Positions 17,025-26,417 of a DNA stretch of 64,000 bases are shown here, one piece after another. A model generated the notes under the pieces. It made no database searches. It was not told the origin of the DNA and was given only the letters and a program-made list of their open reading frames with translations. The position numbers and the translations under genes were made by a program. Position 1 is the stretch's first letter, and each line of letters begins with the position of its first letter. This DNA is from Prevotella sp. Its GTDB lineage: Bacteria; Bacteroidota; Bacteroidia; Bacteroidales; Bacteroidaceae. The stretch is from contig JAFVGN010000060.1 in assembly GCA_017474925.1 (NCBI GenBank), positions 16,802 through 80,801 on the forward strand, given 5' to 3'.

Positions 17025-17894
17025 ATGGATCGTTTAATTTATATATCGGCTTGCTGCCTTGTTCTGTCACTGACAGCCTGTGGCGATGACCATCAGGATG
17101 AACCTGCAGTCGTGAAAGACGGCTCCCGTTTAAGTGCTACGATGCCTACCCAGCCATCAGCTCAATGGTTTGCAGGCGACGAAGTCGATGTGCTCAACCT
17201 TGCATCTATCAAGCCTAACCGCTATGTTGCCGACGCAACATCCGTTGGTACGACGGCACTACTTCCACTGCAAGAAGGTTCCGCGCAGCTCGTCACCGGT
17301 GACGATGACCTGTATGCATATACCCCCAACGTCCATATTAAGGGGATTTGGGCCTCAAATGATAACAGAGCATTCCTGGCACAGCGTATCCCGCATGCCT
17401 ATGAAGCTGCTGAAGTCGGGATTCTCGGCACACATGTCCCCCGGCCTGTATCACTATGGTCTACCGTCACTTTCAACAAGGATGGTCTGATGTCTGCACA
17501 ACTGCAGCATCTGACAGCACTGCTCAACATCCCGTCATCCACAATCCCTGAAGGCGTACGTGCCTTGCTGCTCGTTACGCATTCTACCTTCAAACTGAAT
17601 GATGAAATCCTAAAAGGTGGTCAAGGCGAGAGCCTTTCAGGTCTTTACCAGACCGTCCTTGCCGGTTCGGCCGTTCTTGCTCCTGACGAGGATGAAGTTA
17701 CCTGCGATACACTACGTATCAATCTGGACCCCAAGAAAAACTACGACAGCTATTGCATTCCCATTATAGAAGGAACCTATTCGAGCCTGCATGTCCTGGC
17801 CCTTACTGGTGACCGGTTCTCGACCTATGACTGGATAGGCAAAGAACTGCTTCATTTCAACAACAAGACTTTTACAGCCGGTGTCGTTTACTGA
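17025..17894 (+). CDS. Fimbrillin-like lipoprotein, paralog of the adhesin head
   Basis: A 289-residue lipoprotein with lipobox LTAC (Cys19) followed by GDDHQDE, again an acidic surface-export pattern. The rest aligns by eye with residues 40-325 of the upstream adhesin. Shared landmarks are W-x-x-GD (QWFAGDEVDV), LTALLNI, THS/THH, the GES-LSG segment, DTLRI/DTLRV, a Pro-Ile-Ile-x-Gly strand (IPIIEGTY against IPVIAGHY) and the following L-x-VLA. It lacks the GLUG region. I chose the ATG at 17025 over one 18 codons upstream because that would begin inside the terminator hairpin and spoil the signal peptide. It may be a minor or anchoring subunit of the same surface structure; this is inference. 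Confidence 0.72.
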   Translation: MDRLIYISACCLVLSLTACGDDHQDEPAVVKDGSRLSATMPTQPSAQWFAGDEVDVLNLASIKPNRYVADATSVGTTALLPLQEGSAQLVTGDDDLYAYTPNVHIKGIWASNDNRAFLAQRIPHAYEAAEVGILGTHVPRPVSLWSTVTFNKDGLMSAQLQHLTALLNIPSSTIPEGVRALLLVTHSTFKLNDEILKGGQGESLSGLYQTVLAGSAVLAPDEDEVTCDTLRINLDPKKNYDSYCIPIIEGTYSSLHVLALTGDRFSTYDWIGKELLHFNNKTFTAGVVY

Positions 17895-17986
17895 CACCCT
17901 CTTACGCAGAAAACAATGCGCTTACCATTTTTAGCGCTCTATATAATCAGAAAGTGTAATCAAACAATACAGTAAACAAATCGTAT

Positions 17987-19264
17987 ATGAAACATCGGAT
18001 AATCAGAACAACCCTGTTTCTCGGCTTGCTTGCAGCAGTGTCCCTGACGGCAAAGGCAGCCGACGACGTTGTCATCGCCAGGTTCGATGCCAGCATGGTT
18101 ACCGGCGCAGCAGCCGACAACCCATACTATCCCTTCGCTGCCGATGCGGTGTTCGACGACAGCCGCAATGCCACGGCATCCATCGTCAAGCAGGACGACG
18201 GGACGCTGGTCAGCGGAGACTTCGGCACGCCCATCATACGCAACCGTAAGGACAATGCCGTCGTCAGTGGCCTCAATGGCCTGTTCCAGAACGGCTACCA
18301 TACGGCAGACATCGCCTGGCAGTACCAGTTCTCAACTATCGGCTTCGTCAGCGCCACCTTCCAGTTTGGCATGGTTGCCAAAAATGCCGCCACGAAAAAG
18401 TGGAAGGCCCAGTGGTCTGCCGACGGCACCACGTTTGCCGATCTGGGCGAAAGCTGGATGTTGACTGCTGAGACCTTGAAGGAGGTGAGCCTGACACTGC
18501 CTGCAGGAGCCATCGGCAAGGATGTCGTCTACATCCGCATCATGGGTGTGGGCAAGGAGCTGACCGACCTGTTAGGGGAATACACCGAGGATCCCTTTAC
18601 GGCAGGCACTTCTGCCGAGGGGCTGAAATACTGCAAAAACTCGGAGAGCCAGGTGGGCAACGTCACGGTGCTGGGTACCCCCGAGCCAGACATCACGCTG
18701 ACCGTACCAGCCAAGAGCTATGCCACCTATATACTGGACCAGCGCCTCAAACTGCATGCCAACAATGCCAGCGGCGTACAGCTGCTGACGGTGACTGACG
18801 TCACGGGCGAGAGCGTCACCACGGCAGCAGTCACCGTGGCCGAAGCCAGCCAGCCCCTGCTTATCTATAACGACACCGAGACGACGCAGACCGTCAAGCT
18901 GGTCAAGGCCTATACGGAGGCCGAAGGCCCCGAGACCTTCAGTGGCTTCAAGGGTACCCTGACGGAAGCGAAGATGGAGGCCAGCAGTTTCGCAATGGAC
19001 TACTACATCTGCAACGGCAAGGCCTTTGCCCGCGTCAGGGAGACCGGCACCATCGCTGCCAACCGCTGCTGGCTGGAGCTGACCAAGAGTGCCTCGGCAC
19101 CGCAGCTGCGAAACATCTCTGCCGCCACGACATCGCTCCGTGAAAGTGTCAAGAGGAGTCATGAGAATATCAATGATGACTACTATAACCTGCAGGGCCA
19201 GCGCATCGCACAGCCCGCAAAAGGTATCTGCATTGTGAATGGCAGGAAAGTAGTGATTAAGTAA
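17987..19264 (+). CDS. Secreted protein of unknown function with shared C-terminal tail
   Basis: A 425-residue protein with a clear signal peptide (basic MKHRIIRTT, hydrophobic core, cleavage after AKA at 24). I do not recognise the domain at 26-230, which is rich in beta-strand and aromatic patterns and could be a carbohydrate-binding or jelly-roll type fold. A second beta region follows. The last residues read YYNLQGQRIAQPAKGICIVNGRKVVIK in pattern, matching the tail found on other exported proteins here. It lies 92 bases after the fimbrillin-like gene with no terminator between, and 21 bases before the repeat protein, so it belongs to the same cluster. Confidence 0.6.
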   Translation: MKHRIIRTTLFLGLLAAVSLTAKAADDVVIARFDASMVTGAAADNPYYPFAADAVFDDSRNATASIVKQDDGTLVSGDFGTPIIRNRKDNAVVSGLNGLFQNGYHTADIAWQYQFSTIGFVSATFQFGMVAKNAATKKWKAQWSADGTTFADLGESWMLTAETLKEVSLTLPAGAIGKDVVYIRIMGVGKELTDLLGEYTEDPFTAGTSAEGLKYCKNSESQVGNVTVLGTPEPDITLTVPAKSYATYILDQRLKLHANNASGVQLLTVTDVTGESVTTAAVTVAEASQPLLIYNDTETTQTVKLVKAYTEAEGPETFSGFKGTLTEAKMEASSFAMDYYICNGKAFARVRETGTIAANRCWLELTKSASAPQLRNISAATTSLRESVKRSHENINDDYYNLQGQRIAQPAKGICIVNGRKVVIK

Positions 19265-19285
19265 CGACAGGAAGGAGTACAAGAC

Positions 19286-22200
19286 ATGAAACAGAAGATG
19301 ATAACCCTGCTCGCACTCGTCATGACGGCCATGACGGCAAGTGCCTATGACCTGACCGCGGGCACGACGGCCCACGGCAGCATCGCCTTCACGGTAAACA
19401 ACGTCTCTGCCACTACAGCCGAGGCCAACAGCACCGTCACTGTCACCATTACCCCGGACCCGGGCTATGCCACGGCAGGAGCAACGGGCGAAACCTACGG
19501 ATCGTGGGGCGAGGCCCAGGCTCCCGCCCGCCGTGCACCGGGACTGGCCAGCGTCACACTGACCAAGGTGGATGCCAACACCTACACCTTCGTGATGCCT
19601 GAGGCCCATGTTGCAGTGAGCGCTACCTACTCCAAGCTGGTGCAGGATGCGTGGATAACCATCGCCGGAGGACCGTTCACCTATACGGGCAAGGCCCTGG
19701 AGCCTGCCGTCACGGTAAAGGACGGCACGACAACGCTGAGTGCTGAGACAGACTATGACGTAGCGTATTCAGACAATATCAACGCAGGCCAGGCCACCGT
19801 CACCGTGACGGGCAAGGGTGCGTACAGCGGCACGGCACAGGCAAAGTTCACCATCGGCAAGGCCACGCCTACGGTGACGGCTCCGGAAGCCATAGCGAAC
19901 CTCAAGTATACGGGTCAGGCGCAGACGCTCATCACTGCCGGCACGACGACTGGCGGCACACTAAAGTATTCGCTGGACAACATGACCTATAGCACGACGC
20001 TGCCCAAAGGCACCGACGCCAAGACCTACAGCGTCTACTACCGCGTCGAGGGCAACACCAACTACGAGGACGTTGCCGTGAAGAGCATCATGGTGCCCAT
20101 CGCCAAGGGCACCCCCACGGTGACGGCTCCGAAGGCTGTGACGGGACTGAAATATACGGGACAGGCACAGACGCTCATCACTGCCGGCACGACGACGGGC
20201 GGCACACTGCAGTATTCGCTGGACAACAGCACCTACGGCACAACGCTGCCCACCGGCACCGATGTCAAGACCTATACCGTCTGGTACCGCGTCAAGGGCA
20301 ACGCCAACTACGAGGACGTTGCAGCGAAGAGCATCACGGTGACCATCAGCAAGGGTACCCCTACGGTGACGGCCCCGACGGCTGTGACGGGACTGAAATA
20401 TACGGGTCAGGCACAGACGCTCATCACTGCTGCCAAGGTGACGACGCCCACGACGGGTGTCACGGCGCAGTACTCACTGAACGGCACGGAATGGACGACA
20501 ACGCTGCCACAGGGCACCAATGCGGGAGAATATACCGTCAGGTACCGCTTTACGAGCACCAATGCGAACTATGACGGCATCAGTGCCCAGAGCCTGAAAG
20601 TGACCATAGCCAAGGCCACACCGACGGTGACGGCCCCGAAGGCCATTGCCGGCCTATCCTATACGGGACAGGCACAGACACTTATCGAGGCTGGCAGCAC
20701 GACGGGCGGAACCATGGAATATTCGCTGAACGGTACGACGTACTCTACAGCTTTGCCTACGGCTACTAATATAGGGAACTATACCGTCTACTACCGCGTA
20801 AAAGGCGACCAGAACTACAGCGACGTGGCCGCCAAGACCCTGAAGGTGAGCATTGGCAAAGCCAACCCTGTTGTAACGGCTCCTATAGCACGGGACGGGT
20901 TGGTATATAACGATAAGAGTTTAGATCTGCTTTCCAAGCCTGCAACGACAACATTAGGTACAGTGGAGTACTCGTTGGACAACAAAGACTACAGTACATT
21001 TACTCCCAGTGTCTACGATGCAGGAAACTATACGGTCTACTATAGAGTACCTGCAGGTGACGACTACAATGCCTGGGGTCCGGGAAAGATTTCCGTCATA
21101 GTCCAAAAAGCTTATCCTACCATCCTTGAGCCACAGCCCTGGACAGACCTGGTTTATAACGGTAGTCCACAGGAACTGGCCTATGAGGGCTGGGTATCCA
21201 TCGGCTCGCTGGAATACTCGCTGGACAAGACGAACTGGTCTTGGTTTGTGCCTTCAGCCACGAATGCCGGAACGTACACCCTGTGGTATCGTGTACAACC
21301 AGACCCGAACATCGAGGAGGTGCCGGTAGCTTCGGTCACCTGTAAGATTGCCAAGGTGACACCCACGCTGACTGCTCCGAAAGGCAAGGCCGGACTGGTG
21401 TATAACGGACAGGCGCAGGTACTCGTCGAAGCAGGCACGACTACTGCCGGCACGATGGAATACTCGCTGGACGGCAAGACCTATGCTGCCGCCATCCCAA
21501 CGGGTACGAATGCCGGAGTGTACAATGTATATTACCGTGTCAACGGCGGCACCAACTACGAGACGGTGACGGGCAAGGAACCCGTCAGCGTGACCATTGC
21601 CAAGGCTGTGCCTCAGGTGACGGCTCCCAAGGCCAAGACAGACCTTGTCTATACCGGCCAGCCGCAGGCACTCGTTGAAGCAGGCAGTACCACTGCCGGC
21701 ACGCTGGAGTATTCGCTGGACGGCAAGACCTATACTACCCAGATACCTACGGGTACGGCAGCCGGCGGCTATTCCGTCTACTACCGCGTCAGTGGCGGCA
21801 CCAACTATGAGGATGTCGAAGCGAAGTCCATCAGTGTGACCATCAGCAAGGCCATCTCCGGTGTGACTCCTCCCACGGCAAAGGAGAACCTGGTGTACAA
21901 CGGCCAGCGACAGGTACTGGTTAATGCAGGAAGCGTACAGGGCGGTACGATGGAGTACTCGCTGGACGGCAAGACGTTTGGGACGGCACTGCCAGAAGCC
22001 ATCGATGCAGGTTCTTATATAGTCTATTACCGTGTCAGTGGCGGCGGCAACTACGAGGACGTCGGCATACAGTCGCTCAGCGCAACCATCAACAAGGCTG
22101 TTCCTGTCGTGACGGCTCCCATCGTCCGCATGGGACTCGTCTATAATGGCAATCCGCAGACGCTCATTTTGGCAGGCAGTACCACGGGCGGCACGCTGCA

Positions 22201-23398
22201 GTATTCGCTTGATGGAAACCACTATGGCACACAGCTGCCTGAGGCCACTGATGCCGGTACGCATACGGTGTACTACCGCGTGGAAGGCAATGGCAACTAC
22301 GAGAGTACTGGTGTGGTCATGCTCAATGTAGACATTGCCAAGGCCACTCCTGTTGTGACGGCACCCACGGCCCGCGAGGGACTCGTCTATCATGGTGAAC
22401 CGCAGACGCTCATCGAAGCTGGCCGGACTACGGGCGGTACGCTGGAGTATTCACAGGACGGCAACCGCTATGGCACGTCGCTGCCTGAGGGTGTGGCTGC
22501 AGACACCTATACCATCTATTATCGCGTGACTGGCGACGACAACTACGAGAGCGTCGGTGTGGTCATGCTCAAAGTGACCATCGCCAAGGCCAATCCTGTC
22601 GTGACGGCACCCACAGCCCGCGAGGGACTTGTCTACAATGGTGGATCGCAAGTGCTCATCGAGGCAGGCAGTACCACTGGCGGAACGCTTGAGTATTCGC
22701 TGGACGGCAACCACTATGACACGGCGCTACCGGAAGCCGTCGAAGTCGGCACCTATACGGTATATTACCGCGTGTCGGGCGACAACAACTACAACGACGT
22801 GGAAGCCGAAATGTTGCAGGTGACCATCAAGGAGAACACCATCCCGCTGAACGATGACCAAGATCCCGTCATATATGCCGGCGGCGAGTATTACTATTCA
22901 CTGGACGTCAGCGAGGAAGAACTGCCGTATGTCAAGGACATTTGTGTGAACATGGCCGCAAAGGACCGTCTGGTCCTGGAAGACGGGGTCCTGCACATCC
23001 TGCAGGGTAACGACGTCCGCTTTGCGGTGACGGGGCTTAAGAAGGGCAACACGGTCCTATTCAACTTCAAAGGAAAGATTGTCTGTTACCAGCCCGTGCT
23101 ACAGCCTAAGGTGCAGCAGGCTCCGAACCGCTCGGCAAACGACGACATGGAACTGGTTGACGGGCAGGAATATGTCGTTCTGGAGGACTGCGACCTCATC
23201 GTGGAAATCCAAACCACTCAAGAGCCTGTGGACATCTACAGCATCATCGTCAACAGAGAGGCGACGGGCATTTCAACGGTAACAGGAGAGAAACAGGGAG
23301 TAGAAGGCATCTACGACCTGCATGGACGCAAGCTCGATCATGTTCCTGCCGCCAAGGGCATCTATATCATCAACGGCAAAAAGACCGTTGTCAAATGA
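19286..23398 (+). CDS. Giant secreted Ig/MBG-like repeat protein
   Basis: A 1370-residue exported protein (signal peptide ending ASA at 18-20). Residues 22-115 resemble a bacterial B-repeat of the GYxxxG...YTFVMP type. Residues 125-190 are one MBG-like module. Residues about 195-1182 are twelve tandem units of 82-87 residues, each beginning P-x-VTAP and carrying GLxYxGQxQ-LI, GG-LEYSLD and YTVYYRV blocks. Units 5 and 6 are divergent and unit 3 has a small insertion. After a unique region (1185-1330) the protein ends with the shared GIYDLHGRKL...GIYIINGKKTVVK type tail. Repeats of this sort act as stalks in surface or secreted proteins. Its partner is unknown. Cotranscribed with the preceding gene. 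Confidence 0.78.
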   Translation: MKQKMITLLALVMTAMTASAYDLTAGTTAHGSIAFTVNNVSATTAEANSTVTVTITPDPGYATAGATGETYGSWGEAQAPARRAPGLASVTLTKVDANTYTFVMPEAHVAVSATYSKLVQDAWITIAGGPFTYTGKALEPAVTVKDGTTTLSAETDYDVAYSDNINAGQATVTVTGKGAYSGTAQAKFTIGKATPTVTAPEAIANLKYTGQAQTLITAGTTTGGTLKYSLDNMTYSTTLPKGTDAKTYSVYYRVEGNTNYEDVAVKSIMVPIAKGTPTVTAPKAVTGLKYTGQAQTLITAGTTTGGTLQYSLDNSTYGTTLPTGTDVKTYTVWYRVKGNANYEDVAAKSITVTISKGTPTVTAPTAVTGLKYTGQAQTLITAAKVTTPTTGVTAQYSLNGTEWTTTLPQGTNAGEYTVRYRFTSTNANYDGISAQSLKVTIAKATPTVTAPKAIAGLSYTGQAQTLIEAGSTTGGTMEYSLNGTTYSTALPTATNIGNYTVYYRVKGDQNYSDVAAKTLKVSIGKANPVVTAPIARDGLVYNDKSLDLLSKPATTTLGTVEYSLDNKDYSTFTPSVYDAGNYTVYYRVPAGDDYNAWGPGKISVIVQKAYPTILEPQPWTDLVYNGSPQELAYEGWVSIGSLEYSLDKTNWSWFVPSATNAGTYTLWYRVQPDPNIEEVPVASVTCKIAKVTPTLTAPKGKAGLVYNGQAQVLVEAGTTTAGTMEYSLDGKTYAAAIPTGTNAGVYNVYYRVNGGTNYETVTGKEPVSVTIAKAVPQVTAPKAKTDLVYTGQPQALVEAGSTTAGTLEYSLDGKTYTTQIPTGTAAGGYSVYYRVSGGTNYEDVEAKSISVTISKAISGVTPPTAKENLVYNGQRQVLVNAGSVQGGTMEYSLDGKTFGTALPEAIDAGSYIVYYRVSGGGNYEDVGIQSLSATINKAVPVVTAPIVRMGLVYNGNPQTLILAGSTTGGTLQYSLDGNHYGTQLPEATDAGTHTVYYRVEGNGNYESTGVVMLNVDIAKATPVVTAPTAREGLVYHGEPQTLIEAGRTTGGTLEYSQDGNRYGTSLPEGVAADTYTIYYRVTGDDNYESVGVVMLKVTIAKANPVVTAPTAREGLVYNGGSQVLIEAGSTTGGTLEYSLDGNHYDTALPEAVEVGTYTVYYRVSGDNNYNDVEAEMLQVTIKENTIPLNDDQDPVIYAGGEYYYSLDVSEEELPYVKDICVNMAAKDRLVLEDGVLHILQGNDVRFAVTGLKKGNTVLFNFKGKIVCYQPVLQPKVQQAPNRSANDDMELVDGQEYVVLEDCDLIVEIQTTQEPVDIYSIIVNREATGISTVTGEKQGVEGIYDLHGRKLDHVPAAKGIYIINGKKTVVK
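19869..22830 (+). repeat. Twelve in-frame tandem repeats of about 250 bases
   Basis: Unit starts lie near 19869, 20118, 20364, 20625, 20874, 21120, 21369, 21615, 21867, 22113, 22359 and 22605. Neighbouring units such as the first and second, or the eleventh and twelfth, are nearly identical over long stretches of DNA. Copy number could therefore change by recombination. Confidence 0.85.
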
Positions 23399-23446
23399 GA
23401 CATGCCCTGAAGAGGAAATCATCAACAGTTTAAAGGATCCATCAAT

Positions 23447-23486
23447 AAAAACTGGCAGCTTTTCCTACGAGAAGCTGCCAGTTTTT
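23447..23486. terminator. Bidirectional terminator between surface cluster and capsule operon
   Basis: AAAAACTGGCAGCTT (23447-23461) pairs perfectly with AAGCTGCCAGTTTTT (23472-23486). A-run and T-run on each side allow termination in both directions between two convergent operons. Confidence 0.9.
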
Positions 23487-23506
23487 GTACTGCTTGCACT
23501 ATTCAG

Positions 23507-24715
23507 TTAATTCTTCATGGTCGAAGTGCCATCAACAAGAGCTTGTAACATACGCCATAAAGATCCTTTCTCCTTATGGGTCCAAAGACCCAGTCTGCAG
23601 GCTGCATGCCAAAATGGAGTCCCTTGCGGTTTACCATCCTCGCCTAAAGGACCGCTGTGTTGCTGCCATCTCATTAGCTTATAGAAGCCAAAAGTCACCA
23701 TGACACCCAAAAACACCACCACACACACCTGAATAGTGTTTGATACCCCACACTGCCACATCATAAGCCAAACTACCATGACTGCGAGGTTGAGTGACAG
23801 AATGAACAATGCCGCCCCAAGGTGTGAGAATCCCATGTCGATAAACAGGTGGTGCAGATGCGTCTTATCAGGTTTAAACGGCGAGCAGCCCCTTACTATC
23901 CTCGCTGTCATTACCCGTAGTGTGTCAAAGATTGGAATACAAAGGATGGCCAATGCCAACGCTATTGGACTTGCTCCCGCAGCCTCCAACCTGGCACCTG
24001 TATTCGACGAAAGCACTCCAAACTCAAAGATAGTCATCATAAAGCCCAGCATCATGGTCCCACCATCGCCTATAAACATCTTCGATTTCCGTCCAAAGAC
24101 ATTGTGCATAAAGAAAGGAAGCAGTGCCGAAGCCGTAATCACAGCCAGACACGACCATACTGAGCGGTCAAGTGCTATGAAGATGGCAGCAAAACTGACA
24201 TTGGCCATCATCCCATAGCCTGATGAATACCCGTCAACACCGTCAATCATGTTGATGGCGTTGATGGTGCCCACACCAGCCACTAATGACAGCGGTATGG
24301 CCAGCCACGGGCTTATATCCTGAAGACCGAAAAATCCGTAGAAGCTGTTGATGAAGTGGCCTGTGAAAACCATATAGAAACCGACGATTCCGAACTGTAT
24401 GATGAGTCTCAATATGGCCGACAGGTTTTTCATATCATCCCACACACCGAGCATCAGCATGATTGTCAACGCCATGATGCTCCATCTTATGCTGGCTCCG
24501 CTGACGAGTAATGACATGCCAAGACATCCTGCAAGAATACCGGCATACACTGCTACACCTCCCATGGTGGGAATGGGTTTGCGATGTAGCTTGCGTATAT
24601 CGGGATTGTCAACGACATGATGGCTAAGTGCATAGCGCAAGATGAAAGGGTAGCACACTACAGTCGCTGTCATCGACACCAACGCCAAGATGATGATTAT
24701 TTGTAAGGTATTCAT
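23507..24715 (-). CDS. WecA/TagO-type undecaprenyl-phosphate sugar-1-phosphate transferase
   Basis: Inner-membrane enzyme that starts polysaccharide assembly by moving a sugar-1-phosphate (GlcNAc-1-P in the best-known members) from its UDP-sugar to undecaprenyl phosphate. 402 residues with about eleven membrane segments. Family motifs are all visible: DNPDIRKLH (36-44), the Mg-binding Asp93-Asp94 in VWDDMKN, NMIDGVDG (155-162), FIGDGG (214-219) and the HLHH box (286-289). The start codon overlaps the stop of the preceding glycosyltransferase by one base (TAATG). It is the last gene of the operon, just before the bidirectional terminator. Confidence 0.92.
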   Translation of the reverse strand: MNTLQIIIILALVSMTATVVCYPFILRYALSHHVVDNPDIRKLHRKPIPTMGGVAVYAGILAGCLGMSLLVSGASIRWSIMALTIMLMLGVWDDMKNLSAILRLIIQFGIVGFYMVFTGHFINSFYGFFGLQDISPWLAIPLSLVAGVGTINAINMIDGVDGYSSGYGMMANVSFAAIFIALDRSVWSCLAVITASALLPFFMHNVFGRKSKMFIGDGGTMMLGFMMTIFEFGVLSSNTGARLEAAGASPIALALAILCIPIFDTLRVMTARIVRGCSPFKPDKTHLHHLFIDMGFSHLGAALFILSLNLAVMVVWLMMWQCGVSNTIQVCVVVFLGVMVTFGFYKLMRWQQHSGPLGEDGKPQGTPFWHAACRLGLWTHKEKGSLWRMLQALVDGTSTMKN

Positions 24716-25842
24716 TAATTCCTCAGTTCGTTGTAAATCCGAAGATGCTTCTCGATGACTTTCTCAATAGCAAATTCGCGTTCAGCCTTTGTGCGTGAAG
24801 CCCTTCCCATTCGCTTACGCAGGTCCCCGTCTTCCAACAAGACTCTTATCTTTTCTGCCAGAGCCTCGCTATCCCTTGCAGGAACCAGAAATCCGTTCAC
24901 GTTGTCATCCACCGCATCCTTACAGCCGATGGAGTTCGTGGTGACAATAGGTCTGCCTACGGCACAGGCATCGATCAGCGATTTGGGCAAGCCTTCACGG
25001 TAGTAGCTCGGGAATGCCATGATGTGACATTGTTCCAATATCGACTTGATGTCCTTCTGAAAATCCAGCCATTTGATATATTTTCCATCACAGCGTCGTT
25101 CAAGTTCCTCATGCGGCACGGCATCGGCATTCACAGCCAGGCGACCGCAGAGCCAGAACTCCACTCGCCCTTCGTACTCCTTACGCAGACTTTCGGCAGC
25201 TTCTATCACCTCTATCACGCCCTTCTCTTTGACCATTCTGGCGGAAAATACCACCTTCAGCGTCTCACTTTCCGGCTCTGGCACATACTTGAATTCATTC
25301 AGATTTACGCCAGAACCCTTTATGAACTCTGCCTGATCTTCTGTGACGACTCCATGTCGTAGGAACAGGTTTCTGTCCTCCTGATTCTGGAATATCACCT
25401 TTACCCTTTTTCTCCTGTTAGCAAACTTCATCATTGCCAAGATTCCTTTTGCCGTCATTCCCATTTTGTCACCAGAGAAGATAGCACCCAGTCCGCTCAC
25501 GGCATTCAACACGCCTCGGACTCCTGTCAGCTTGGCAGCAAGGCCTCCCCACAGGATGTTCTTCAGACCCACGTGATGAACTACGGCATCCCTATTCTTT
25601 ATATATAAGGTGAAGAGGAACCACCAAGTCCTCAACTCCTGCAGGAGGTTCATGCCCGTGGGATTGATGGGTAACTCCAGCACCTTCAGCCCCAAAGCCT
25701 TCACTTCCTGCCAACGCCCCGTGTCCTTGCACACCACGGTTACATCCCACCCGGCCTTCTGTGCAGCCAAGGCTATCTCCTTCCTGTGTGACAGGAAGAA
25801 GCGGTCCTCATTGACAATTATAAATAGTTTCATGTTTTTCAA
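24715..25842 (-). CDS. Glycosyltransferase family 4
   Basis: A 375-residue GT-B fold enzyme of the PglA/WbnH-like group. It has the N-terminal start KLFIIVNEDRFFLSHR, a second-domain strand VVFSARMVKEKGV and the donor-binding E-x7-E motif in SYYREGLPKSLIDACAVGRPIV. It should add a sugar to the undecaprenyl-linked repeat unit at the cytoplasmic face; donor and linkage cannot be read from sequence. Its start overlaps the hexapeptide acyltransferase gene by four bases (ATGA), implying translational coupling. Confidence 0.88.
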   Translation of the reverse strand: MKNMKLFIIVNEDRFFLSHRKEIALAAQKAGWDVTVVCKDTGRWQEVKALGLKVLELPINPTGMNLLQELRTWWFLFTLYIKNRDAVVHHVGLKNILWGGLAAKLTGVRGVLNAVSGLGAIFSGDKMGMTAKGILAMMKFANRRKRVKVIFQNQEDRNLFLRHGVVTEDQAEFIKGSGVNLNEFKYVPEPESETLKVVFSARMVKEKGVIEVIEAAESLRKEYEGRVEFWLCGRLAVNADAVPHEELERRCDGKYIKWLDFQKDIKSILEQCHIMAFPSYYREGLPKSLIDACAVGRPIVTTNSIGCKDAVDDNVNGFLVPARDSEALAEKIRVLLEDGDLRKRMGRASRTKAEREFAIEKVIEKHLRIYNELRN

Positions 25843-26417
25843 TTTTCAATTTCCTTCACTACTCGGGCCGGTACGCCAGTGGCTATCGTCCAGGCCGGTA
25901 CATCCTTGGTGACGAGGGCACAACTGCCAATCACAGCCCCTTCACCGATATGCACACCGGGCAATATCGTCACATTGATACCGATGTAGCAACCTCTTGC
26001 CAAATGAATTCCGTCATATTGTATTGGCTGTTCTGTAGCCCTCATTCCTTTTTTGTAATTCTTCATGTCCCGTTTGTGGCACAACAGAGTTACACCGTTT
26101 GCGATGAGCACATTGTCTTCTACGGTGATTCTTTCCGCATTGCCGAAGTCAAGCCTCACCTGATGGCCAATCTGAACATTCTTACCCACTTTACAGCCCA
26201 ATCCTCTCCAGATGGCAGGCCTCAAGTTTTTCTTATATAGAAACTCAAAAATATATGCTTTGAAAGCAAAGTTGAAGATAAAGCGTCGCCACAGTGTGCT
26301 AAACGCGAAAGCTATCAAGGAAAAGGGATTGATTCTGCCGTGTTTCTCCTCATCATTAATCAGATGGAGTTTATTAAGTAAACGAAATGTCAGTGTGGTC
26401 TTTTGCGTATTACTCAT
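25839..26417 (-). CDS. Left-handed beta-helix (hexapeptide) acyltransferase
   Basis: A 192-residue O-acetyltransferase of the WbbJ/serine acetyltransferase-like type. Hexapeptide turns are visible from about residue 90 (VGKNVQIGHQVRLDF, ITVEDNVLIANGV), then LARGCYIGINVTILPGVHIGEGAVIGSCALVTKDVP and the closing ATGVPARVVKE. The active-site His is likely the one in LLCHKRD. The substrate is probably a sugar of the repeat unit. It overlaps the upstream GT gene by eight bases and the downstream one by four. Confidence 0.86.
   Translation of the reverse strand: MSNTQKTTLTFRLLNKLHLINDEEKHGRINPFSLIAFAFSTLWRRFIFNFAFKAYIFEFLYKKNLRPAIWRGLGCKVGKNVQIGHQVRLDFGNAERITVEDNVLIANGVTLLCHKRDMKNYKKGMRATEQPIQYDGIHLARGCYIGINVTILPGVHIGEGAVIGSCALVTKDVPAWTIATGVPARVVKEIEN

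Noticed and set aside
21254-22393. Open frame of 379 codons on the minus strand
   Set aside because: It is antisense to the tandem repeats of the large surface protein; its own repetition only mirrors them.
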